Assembly (NCBI RefSeq): GCF_000002985.6
Contig: NC_003281.10
Span: 5,580,001 to 5,644,000, forward strand
Origin: Caenorhabditis elegans
Lineage: Eukaryota > Nematoda > Chromadorea > Rhabditida > Rhabditidae
Direction: 5' to 3'
Length of the DNA: 64,000 nt
Shown: positions 24,461 to 34,971 of the stretch, piece by piece
Numbering within the stretch: the stretch's first letter is position 1
Layout of the letters: every line of letters begins with the position of its first letter
Position numbers and translations under genes: made by a program
The notes under the pieces: generated by a model
What the model saw: the letters and a program-made list of their open reading frames with translations, nothing else
Told to the model about the DNA's origin: nothing
The model's database searches: none

Positions 24461-27349
24461 ATGTCTTCTGAACCCATTGTTGCCAATCTAGACAATTCCA
24501 TGACGACAGAGCCTGCACCCGCAGCTTTTCCACCAATATCCCCAATGTCATTTGCTTTTATGAATGAAGAAGAACGAGCAGCGGTCAAGTTTCCAAAAGT
24601 TGATCCAAAACCGCAAACTGCTAAAGATGATGAACCTTCCACATCCCAGAAAACGTTGAGCGTCGATGATCTTCTGATAGTCGACGACGACGACGAAACT
24701 GATTCACCACCGGCATCTTCTAGTAATTATGAACCTAAAGCTCATATTGGATGGGCTTCATTCGGAGATTCCTGTCTCCCACCTCCACCAAAGCCAGTTA
24801 AAAAAGCTACGGATCCAAATTTGCCACGAAGAAGTTTGTTTGCAAATGGTCCTCTGTTAAATAAAAATATTGTTTTCAGAAGTCTACGTCATTCGTTCTC
24901 AGAATACAGACAAGTCGAAGTCCCCGTTAGTTGTTAATAACCAACAAGTAACACTCGAAAAGGCACAAAATTCTCCAAAAAATCCGAATCCTGTTGTATC
25001 TAAGCCAATAGTGCTTACAGACTCTGATGAGGATGTGGACGTTGTTGGATTCGACGAAGAGGAGGAAGCGTTAGTTTTTAAAAAGTTTTTTATTAAACAA
25101 AACAATCACCCGTCTTCAGAATTAAAATTATGGCCGACCCTACACGCCCACCAGATCTTCCACCACAGCGATCTCTGATATCCAGATTTGAGTCGAATCG
25201 AACCAAAAGAGGTATTTTCCATGAAAATTTGATTTTTTAAAGCTCATTTTCTCTTCAGATATCTTCCGAAACAGTTATGATTCTGATGAGGAGGAATTTC
25301 TGCGATCTCGGTACCAGCGAGCTGTCACACCGCCGCCAATTCTCGAGCGACAAAGTGGAAGTACTCGGGAGTCTGTAAGCGAACCAAGTGAAGGGAAAAT
25401 TCTCGAGGAAGACGCAACGCTTGGAAGTGAACATACGGAAAGAGTCGGAAAACGAATTGAGTAAGTTGAATTTCGGGTTTTTGAAAACCTTGACTTCCAA
25501 AATAATGACAATTTGTTTAATAAGTCCTGCTAAAAAGCAAATTTTCCAGATTGGAGGAAATCAATCCATCACAGCTTCTACGAACCAAAATTTCGGCGAG
25601 CGCAATTCCAATCCTTCCACTCTCCAAATCGATAATGGAACGTAAAAAAGTAGCTCTGGAGATGACGAAAAACGCCGTGATCAGACAAGCGAATAACTTC
25701 CGTCCAAAAGCCAAAAACAGTACCGTGGCTCCAAAAAGTGTCCAAATTCCTGCATATAATCATAAAACTCCTATGACGTTCTACTCGAATATGGCGGTAA
25801 ATTATATATTTTTGGAAAACCCTAAAGTGGAACTTCAATATTTCGAATTTTCCTGCATTATCATTAACAAAAAAACTTTTCAGCAATTACTAGTGTTTTT
25901 CATCCAATAATTATATTATTTCATTCCCTGTTTTCATCATAAGCAAAAAATATTTTCATCTAATGGTTGCACAAAATGGTAAATTTTTTGAAGAACTACA
26001 GTAACCCAACTCCAGTTTCTCTCAATAAATTAAAAAAATCTTGGCGAAAAATAAGAAAGTTCAGCGACATTGAAAAGAAGAGGAGAAGGGTTACTGTAGT
26101 TCTAAAAGGCGCTTACATTTTTGCGCCGGGATGATTGGAGATAATTGTTCGTGGTGCGACCGTAGTTCTTCCTAAAATTTTGCCACTGGCTAGTACTTTA
26201 CAAAATCAAATTATTTGTGGCGAGACCTACAACGAACAATTTTCAAAATTCAGGCCCCCGCCTTCGTCAAAGGAGTCAATGGAAGATGTTATCGTTGCGC
26301 CGAAATTCAAAAGCCTGTGGATATGAGCTCCTTCCGATTCGTCGACGATTCTACCGTTATTGCCATCCGTGCTCATCTTTGCGATCAGACACGCGTCATG
26401 GTAGCTAGAACAGCAATTTGGAATCGAGAATACGCGAAACGACTCGGCGATCGAGCTGCTGGAACTGTTTGGCAGAAACCGGACGAGGTGTCGGCTCAGA
26501 TGACCGGATTTTGCAGTGCGACGGTTCGTAGATGTATTGAGATTGCCAATATGTCTATCATTCCAAAGTGTGCTGATCGTGTTGGTGTTTCGGTAAGTTT
26601 CAAAGAACAAAGAAGATTTAATCTAACTTTTTTCAGAGAAACGAACTGACCTCCCTGAAGTCTTCTTTCGGATCCGAGAAGTTTTGTGGGCAGACCATGC
26701 GAGCTCCACATGTACTCACTCAGTTCTACTCAGTTAATCAGGCATCGATGGCTCGTAATAGGGAAGGTTCTGATGGTCCTTCTTCCTCAGCAGCAAGACC
26801 GGTTGGAAGACCACCCACTACGCAACCAGTAGAAACTGCAGTGGAGAAAAAGAAGAATGATGAAGATGAGAAAAGACATCATCCACTCACAAACTTCACA
26901 ACAGCATCCACGTCTTCCCAAAATCTGCAAGATCAACCACCACCCAAGAATACCGTTCTCCGCTGGTCAAATATCACAACTCCGAGGATTCTTCGTCCAC
27001 CAACTCTCAAAACTCCCTACTCGCTTCCCAGGACTGCAGTGATTCCGGTGATGAAGAAGAAGCAGCCCGAAATAGAGCAAGTTCAGCCGAAGAAGGACAC
27101 GACGGCAAGCCTTGTTCGCAAAAGAGGCCGCCCGAGAAAGGAGAAGCCTCTGGAGGTGCAGTCTCCTCGCAAGGGACTATATCTTCGCTTCAAATCGTGC
27201 ACAAAGTATATTGTTCGGGTAAGAGAACTGAACAATTTGAAAACTTGAAATATTTGGTTTTACAGACTCCAATTGACAAAAGTGTCCAAGAAACGGTGAA
27301 CTATCTACTGGATGAGGTTGACAAAAGGGCTTCAACTTCTGCTACGTAG
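24461..27349 (+). CDS. xnd-1: XND-1, AT-hook chromatin protein of meiotic germ cells
   Basis: Eight exons (24461-24833, 24880-25069, 25120-25211, 25259-25460, 25550-25796, 26254-26592, 26637-27218, 27266-27349) give 702 residues, matching the length I remember. Recognisable parts: an acidic Ser-rich N-terminal half (SVDDLLIVDDDDETDSP, and LTDSDEDVDVVGFDEEEE), a cysteine-containing central block (GRCYRCAEIQ, about residue 378, and RRCIEIANMSIIPKC), and an AT-hook at about 643-652 (KRGRPRKEKP) with a second GRPP word upstream. By established knowledge, XND-1 is autosome-enriched in germline nuclei and controls crossover placement and X segregation. The central block has no domain I recognise. 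Intron 5 (457 nt) contains a short inverted-repeat element. It converges on the gene at 27574-30344. Confidence 0.93.
25993..26102. mobile_element. Short inverted-repeat element (MITE-like) in xnd-1 intron 5
   Basis: Perfect 15-bp terminal inverted repeats, GAACTACAGTAACCC at 25993-26007 and its inverse at 26088-26102, bound a 110-bp segment. The interior has no coding capacity. Target-site duplications are not clear. Confidence 0.65.
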
Positions 27350-27573
27350 CTGCTACAATCTCTGTTCTTTTGTTTTTGTTTTCTCGTTCTAAATGTTTTG
27401 TTGTCTCATGTTTTTAGTTCTTCGGAACTTGTTATCCCCTCCCAGTGTTTTATTATTTTTTGTACATTTTACTGTTGCTCTGTTCTGCACGTTGACCCCA
27501 CATTTGTTAGTAGCATATGAAACGGTTTTATAAAGTAAGTGGAAAAGGTAGAAAATCTGAATTTGATAATTTT

Positions 27574-30344
27574 TTAATACGGCTGAATACGATACTCGAC
27601 TTCCGCGAATCCCCATCCCGGCTTTCCGTCGACAACGAATTCGCTCATTCCTTCGGTGACCTGACATGCTTGATCCAATCCCATTTTGAATGAGACGGCT
27701 TCCTTGATATGAACATCTGCGTGATGAATCTTGCCGTCAACTTCGAACGAGTAGTGGAAATCATCAGGGAAATGACGATCCTCTCCGTGGTTTGGAAGGG
27801 AGAAGTGTACACGATCCACTGGCTTCGTCTCACCAGTTCTGAAAAAAAAAATTTAGGTTCTGCCCATTAAGGAAATTACTAGAATCTTTTGCGAGAATAC
27901 GGTACTCGGTCTCGAAACGACTTAAAGGACACTTATAATGATCCAAAACGACGAAAAATCATAATAAAACACTCCAAAAATGTTTATATTTTTCGTAAGC
28001 TTTCGCAAATTGCCAAAATATTGAAAAATAGGAGCTATTGAGAAAATCTAAAGCAATGTTGCATACCCCTACAATGTGTTAATACGAATAGTTAAAACAA
28101 AATTAAAGTATTAAAAAATGTGATAAAAAAACAATTTTTTGGGGTGACTTCGAAAATTATAAGTGGAAAAACTGAGTAATTGTCACTTTTTGACATATTC
28201 CGTGAATTGAATTCCACGGTTTCAAAACGCTGTGAATGTGTGGTGTCTCTCGCAGAAAAATTCAAATGCGCCCTGTTGAGCCATTTTATGTGTTTTCTTG
28301 GAGCGTAGATGCATCAACCCACGGTGTAACAATATATCCAAATTCAAGGTGACTAAAAACAGTTTCTGGCATTGAAATAACCGAAGTATGAACACATGTA
28401 CCATCTTCCAAATGGTAAATCATCATGATATATCTGGAAATTTAGTCAATCTACGATGCAAACAAGTTCCACTTTACCTTCGAATGTCTGACCATCTGCG
28501 GTATCCAGCAATCGTGTGATCTCTCATGCTCGTCATTCGAATTCCAGAAGCAGTGTGATTTCCAATTCGAAAATCTCCAGAAATCGTTCCAAATTGTTCA
28601 TAGTGTGACTGATGGGATGCTCGCATTTTATCGAAGAGTCCACGGCTCCATGGCTCAATTGCTAAAGAATGAGCAATTGCAGTGGGGGAGCACATCTTGT
28701 CGAAATCGAATTGATTTCCTGGAAATAGAAAATAAAGTAAAAAGACGTGCGAGGCCAATAAGCGGGCGAGGCTTGAGATTTCACAAAAGCGTGGGTGGCG
28801 CCATCGAAGATTTCTTGTAGTCACCAAAAAAGCAGGACACTTACCGCGAAGCTCACCCGCGGAAAAGATTCTTTGAATTTTGGCTATCGCGGAAGAAAAA
28901 ATATTTTCTCTGTAGGAGGTGTGCACAAACAATTGACATTGAATTTCAGGACATAACCCTAAATTGCTTGCCCCCTTTCCAGAACGTTCGCTCTGCGGTA
29001 GATTACATTCCCTAGGAAGTGCTAACCAGCTCTTAAGAATATTTATCCGTGTTCTCCACGTGGACAACATGAAGATTGACTTTTTGAAACGAATTTCACT
29101 AGAACCGTTAAATTCACAAACCGAAATTCGTCCAAGTCAGGTCGAAATTTGCGTCAAAAATCTTTATGCCATCCTTCATCTCCTCGGATCCGTTTTTCTG
29201 AAAATTGACAATACTTTGTAAAACATAGGAAACTCCAAAAAACTCACAATAAAATTGATTTTCCCCGGTGCTGAAGCTAATTTTCCATTGAACTGTATTC
29301 TCCACTTTTTCATTGGTTCAATGCAAGAAACGATGAAGCCACTTTCTGTTTTCCATTCTTTTTCCGGACATTGGATGCTCTGAAAAAACAAAAACGGTTT
29401 CTGATCACATCATTTCTTTTTCTTGGCTCACCTTAACATTTGTGTCGGTATGAAGCTCCTCGTTCACAAAAGTTCCAATTTCTGGAATTCTGAGAATAAA
29501 GAATAAGTTTATAATATTGTTAGGTCTCTGAGCTGTTCCAAGTGTAATGTACCATCCATCTCGGTTCGAAGCATCAAAAAATACTGCGTCGGCGGACCAG
29601 TCCTAAAATTTTTAAAGGTTTCTGGGCCACCTGGAAGCTCTAGGATGTTCTGTGATATTTCTAGGCACCCTTATTAATTCTAGGCCATCGTCGAAAAATC
29701 CCAATTATCTTCAAAATTTGCAAGCAGCTTTCAGTATTTCTAGACAACCCCAGATAGTTTTAGGCCAGCCCATATGCTTCTTGGCCTTTTTCTTTTCAGA
29801 TTACCTGTTTCATATCATGCTTCTTTTCCATTTCCACAATATCCCTCTCTCCTCCATCACCACCCCACTGAGAATTCATCAAATTTTCTTTATTGTCCTC
29901 TTTGTGAGATTTTGATTTCGAGTTTTGTTTCTTCTGACGCCGATCAATAACGAATCTCATTAGGTTGAACTTCAGGAAATACCTGAATTTTCAAAACGTC
30001 TATGTCTCGATGAAAGTTCATGATTTAATTATGTGCATGAGAACTTTGATAAAACAAAAGTATTGGGAGATCTAGGTACTCATCACGCTCAGCTGAGCCA
30101 ATAACTTTCTAAACTAGCTAAATTGCGTATCTTGAAATATACAAGTATAGAAAACAAATATTCAACTAACAAAATAATCAGAAATGTCTTTTCTCTCTTT
30201 CACATTATTTGTGATTGCAAAATACGCCCAAACATACCATTTTCCAGGCTGTCCATAAATTCCTAATAACTTCACAGGGTCTGGTTTCAAAATAAACTGC
30301 AAAATCAAATAAATCGCCCCACCGGCGATGAAGAGCCAAAACAT
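27574..30344 (-). CDS. Membrane-anchored protein of unknown function (DUF7064/DUF7065-like)
   Basis: Best model has eight exons: 30344-30171, 29969-29805, 29602-29432, 29379-29248, 29197-29122, 28718-28478, 28433-28323, 27838-27574; 444 residues. Residues 1-20 (MFWLFIAGGAIYLILQF) are a signal anchor. The rest is beta-rich, with DAVFFDASNRDGWYITLGT, KKWRIQFNGKL, DFDKMCSPTAIAHSL, SHYEQFGTISGDFRIG, RDHTIAGYRRWSDIR and a C-terminal KPGWGFAEVEYRI. This recalls a lipocalin-like, carotenoid-hydratase-like family found in bacteria and animals, sometimes fused or linked to PEP-utilising phosphotransferases. Substrate unknown. The exon 1/exon 2 join is uncertain: the stronger acceptor (ATTCAG, exon from 29982) is out of phase with exon 1's donor, while a weaker one (CTGAAG, exon from 29969) is in phase. 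The ATG at 30344 follows TTTCAG by two bases. Confidence 0.75.
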
Positions 30345-32288
30345 TACTGAAATTGTAAAAAATCAAGTTTAATAAAAAACTGGTAGGGAAAAGGAAAAAA
30401 TGGTAAAACCATAAAATATGTGAAATAAATGATTGCCAACGCATATTATAACCAGAAAAAATGTTTGTTATCACTATTGATAAGTGTTTATCAGAGTGTG
30501 CTCTCTGCTCCAAGAGGGCAAGCTGTTTTTGTGTTTCAAATGGTCGAAATACAATTGGAAAGCTATATTTGGAGTTCCGAATTGTGAATTGTCATGATCT
30601 GGAATTAAACGACAATTTTTTGGCATTTCCGATATCTATTGAAAAAATTGGGTGGTTTGAGAAACATTTGGCAACTCGAATAATTTTTGAATTATGCTAT
30701 AACTTTTTGGAGAAGATCAACTTTTTTTAAAATACCAACTTCGAAGTCACCTGCAACTTTTTGAAGAAAAATTGTTTTGGAAATGGCAACATCTTAGACT
30801 TTTTTGCAAACATTCGGCAACTTTTGAACATATGTATTTAGCAACTTTTGGAGCATATTGGCATTTGCCAGTTTTAATCGATCGCAAACGTTTTGGAGAA
30901 TATCGACAACTTTAGGAAGTCATCGGCAGTTCCGAAAATTTTCGGCACCTAATCAGCTTCATAGATTCGTTTCGATCACTATCCTATCCCCGGCTTTCTG
31001 CCAGAATTCCAGTAACACATTGATATTCTTCCCCAACACCACATTATTCATGTATTTCCTCCAAACCACTGAACCATCTCATTCTCAAACCAGTTTCTAT
31101 CCGTTTGTTTGCATTCAATTAAATTTTTTTTTTCAGCGTATTCTTCTTTGCACTGGGATGAATGGAAAAGTAGGTGGAGAGGCAATGACAAAAATTATTT
31201 ATTATTCCTGTCTTATTTCTTTCAAAGTAATTTATTTGCACTCTCGACTGAAGTTTTTCCAACTTTACGTGTCAGCTTTGTACCTGCCTGCCTACCTAAA
31301 AAAAGCGGCATGTACATTGGCAGCAGGCTCGTGTGTCAGACATGGGTAAAATTATTCCATAAAAGATATTTCAATTCATATTTGTTGGCTAGTTTTTAGC
31401 CTGCCTGCTTTTTTGAGCCTAACACGTGGATTGTGGAAGGACCAATTAGAAAGTGTACATGCGCCTTTGAAGGTTGAGTAGTGTCAATTGGGAATATGTT
31501 AAAAAAAAATTTTTATTTTATATTCTAATAGAAAGTAGATTTCAAATACTTGTTCCTTAACGTCGTAGGTGTGAAAACATCCGACATCGTTTGAAAATTC
31601 TCACGAAATCAATCAAAACTTTTCTTAAATTTCACAATTTACCAAAACATTGACTGAAAACCTAAAATTTTTGGAGTGTTTCATCGTGCATTTTGGACAT
31701 TTTGGGACATTATAAGTGAATTTAGACATAGTTCTCAGACAGAAAATTGTGTGAAAATCAATAATTAGACCCTCCCGTTGCCGACGCTCATCATCACTGA
31801 CCAAATTGATAAGATGATAAGGATGAGTGAAATAGACGACTTTTGGTCAAAAAATCATTGTCATCTCGGAGATTGAATTTTGTTTTATTTATCATTCTGC
31901 ATATTATGTTGAGTTTGAGTGTCTGAAGTTTGGCACCTTCGCCAATATTTCCGTTTTCAGAACTTTTGACAATTTCTGCAGCCAATTCTTTTTCTCCAGA
32001 AGCTTCATCACATCATCATTTTCTTATTCTTCCATTCACCTAAATCCATCATTCTCCTCCCCCGTCCTTTTCTCTTTGCGACGCCCATTTCCGGATAAGA
32101 GGCCTCGCGCATAGATGGATAGGTATCGGAAATGTGCTCGGTTCCCATAGCGAAATTATATTTCTTATTTTCTTATTTTCCCCTCATTTCTCTTATTTTC
32201 CTACCTCCTTCGATCTCTGTCAATCGTGGGAAATCTTTTTGCTCCAGCTTTACAATTTTTGTCGAACTTTCAGTAGTAGTTCGGTATA
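30345..32288. promoter_or_regulatory. Divergent region upstream of the unknown membrane protein gene and bas-1
   Basis: 1.9 kb without a supportable gene. A TAGGC-type repeat cluster lies at about 31270-31425 (GCCTGCCTACC, TAGCCTGCCTGC). The last 300 bp before bas-1 contain an ETS/GATA-like composite (TTTCCGGATAAG near 32088-32099) and two GATAAG words near 31808-31820, plausible neuronal enhancer sites. The bas-1 ATG lies shortly after TTTCAG at 32267-32272. Confidence 0.45.
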
Positions 32289-34603
32289 ATGGACTCCCAA
32301 AAATTGCGGACTGAGGGTAAGAAGATGCTGGATTTTGTGGCGGACTACTGGGATGGTATTCGTGATAGAAAACCACTGCCTGATGTTAAACCAGGATATA
32401 TTAATGATTTGGTGAGTTTGTGCCCATAATGAAAGTTGCACTCGTTTTTAAGGTTTTTTTTGTCTTTAAATCAGCGGCCGATAGTTTACTAGGCCACGAG
32501 CCGACAATGTATTACAATTAGGCCGCAAACCCTTTTAAATAAATTTCCAGGTACCAGCCCAAGCCCCTGCCACCCCAGAAGACTGGGCAAAAATCTTTGA
32601 CGATCTCGAAAATGTGGTGGTGAACGGAGCCACTCACTGGCACCACCCACACTTCTTCGCATACTTTCCAACAGCTCTCAGCTATCAATCGATCATGGCT
32701 GATATCCTATCCGGCGGAATTGCTGGAATCGGATTCACATGGAAATCGTGCCCATCAATGACAGAACTAGAAATGTCATCTTTGGATTGGGTGGTTGATC
32801 TTATGGGATTACCAGAACATTTCAAAAACTCACATAATGGTCCAGGATGTGGAATTATTCAAAGTACCGCATCGGATAGTACAATGATTGCCATTATGGC
32901 TGCGAGAGCTACACATGTTGAGAGAATCAAGTCGGAGCCAACTTTTATGAAATGGGTCTCTGAAACTGGAGTTGGCAAGACACTCAAAAACATATTCGAT
33001 AGAGTCAAAGTTAACAAGGTGAGCCATTAAGTTCTTATGATATCAAAAGTCAACTGGAGAATTATTTTGACAATAGTATGATATCTGCAAGATTAGAAAA
33101 ATTATGCCTATTTCGGCCAGATGGCAATTTCGCACATATTTTAGACGTTGGTTGCACGAGCTTCAGTGACTGTAAGTTGATCGTATTGTGATTGTGGTTG
33201 AGAAATGTACAGGGCTAACATTTAAAGAGTACGTACGACACCACTAATGTTCACGGTGTTCTAGGTCAGTGATTACGTCACCAAACCGCTTCTCTCTTAG
33301 CGGTCCCCGCGTTTCCATTTCAGACTTAACGTTACCAACGCCTTGCAATTTTCAAAGCCAATACGATCATCACCACAGTTCAGGTGGACGACGAAGCATC
33401 TGGAATGATAACACCGTACTTCCACGATCCAACAGTTTTTGAGAGATTTGTCATGTATTGCTCTGACCAGGCTCACTCTTCCGTTGAAAAAGGAGCAATG
33501 CTCTCCGCCGTTCGAATGAGGAAACTCAAGGCGACACGTGGATTTTTAGGAAACTACGGAGTTTCCAGGGAGACACTTCAGAACGCTATTAAAGTAGAGT
33601 TAATTAAACTTCAAAATCATAAAAACAAATTAATTTCAGGAAGACCGTGCCCGCGGTTATATTCCATTCATGTTCCTGGCGACTGTCGGAACCACATGTT
33701 CTTGTGGAGTTGATCAGGTCGATGAGCTCGGCCCAGTCTGTGTAGAAGAGGGTTTGTATCTACACGTTGACGCAGCATATGCTGGAACATTTGCTCTCTG
33801 CGAGGAGTTCAAGTACTTGATCCGGGGTATGGAGCACGTGGATTCATTCAATTTCAACCTACATAAAGCTGGAATGGTTAACTTTGACTGCTCGCCAATG
33901 TGGTTCAAGAACGGAACTCATGTATCCCGTTATTTCAATGTAGATGCCGTATATCTAGCTCACGAATATCAAACAACTGCCTCAGATTATAGGGTAATTT
34001 GATTCTAGAAAGTTTCAGACTTCGAAATGGAAATTTCAGCACTTACAAGTCGCCTTGGGCCGGAGATTCAGATCTCTGAAAATTTGGTTTGTCCTCAGAA
34101 ATATGGGCGTCGACAAGATTCGCGAGTATCTGAGACGGGTAGGTAAACTAGAGTGATTCTACAGTACCATTTCAGTAGTAACCTATACAGTAACCTTAAA
34201 CTTTCAGACCGAGCTCTTGGCTGCTGAATTCTCCAAGTTGATTCTGGAAAACGGAAAGTTTGAGCATTTCGTGCCGCAGCATTTGGGACTCACATGTTTC
34301 CGATTGAAAAATGTAAGGAACTTTTCTCAACAACAGTAAAATGTCCGCTGCTTTTCAAAAAAAAAACACCCGACATCTTGCTAGACTTTCCACAATGCCA
34401 CCTTTTTGTATTTTCAGAGCACCAACGCGGATAATGAGAAGCTCTGTAACGCAATCAATGATGATCGCAGAATCCACTTGGTTCCATCAACAGTTCACGG
34501 AACCTATTTCCTTCGAATGGTTGTTTGCAGTCAGCTAACAACTCTAGATGACATTATTTACGCCCGTGACGTCATCTTTGAACTCGCCGAGAAATTATTC
34601 TAA
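32289..34603 (+). CDS. bas-1: BAS-1, aromatic L-amino acid decarboxylase
   Basis: Seven exons (32289-32411, 32551-33018, 33384-33593, 33640-33993, 34040-34138, 34208-34312, 34418-34603) give 514 residues. It is a group II PLP-dependent decarboxylase making serotonin from 5-HTP and dopamine from L-DOPA. Evidence: [35 protein letters not shown], the PLP-nitrogen aspartate in LHVDAAYAG (about D311), the Schiff-base lysine in [12 protein letters not shown] (about K343) and [18 protein letters not shown]. All core catalytic residues are present. Terminal NPHK of mammalian DDC reads NLHK. The start matches the tandem paralogue (MDSQKLR against MDSAKLR). AATAAA is at 34642-34647. Assignment to bas-1 rather than basl-1 rests on intact catalysis and on remembered gene order. 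Confidence 0.95.
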
Positions 34604-34971
34604 ATTTTAAATGTTTTTGAATTTTAAAACTAGTTTGTAGAAATAAAAACGGCGTCACAAAAAATTATTTTGCCATCTTTGAAGTAATAAATTGATAGCA
34701 CAAAAATTTAGCCAGAAACTCATTAGACGTTGGCTGCTAAATTGTTACGGGTAGGCTGATGTAGATATTGCGACCCACTTGCAATTTGAATGGACATGCT
34801 ATATTTACAACTTTTAAAAAATATAATTACATTTTAAATGTTTTAAAAACAATTATTAAATTCACGTTTATGAACTTCCCCTCCCCTCCACCACCCTTTC
34901 AAAAAAAAGTATATTCGATTTTATAAGTAAAATAATTTATTTCTGATTCTCATACTCATTAAAAGTAATCA
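34604..34971. other. Intergenic, bas-1 to basl-1
   Basis: 368 bp between tandem paralogues, with the bas-1 poly(A) signal at 34642-34647. No strong trans-splice acceptor precedes the basl-1 ATG (nearest AG is in AAAAG, eight bases upstream), so neither operon processing nor an independent promoter is evident. Confidence 0.45.
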
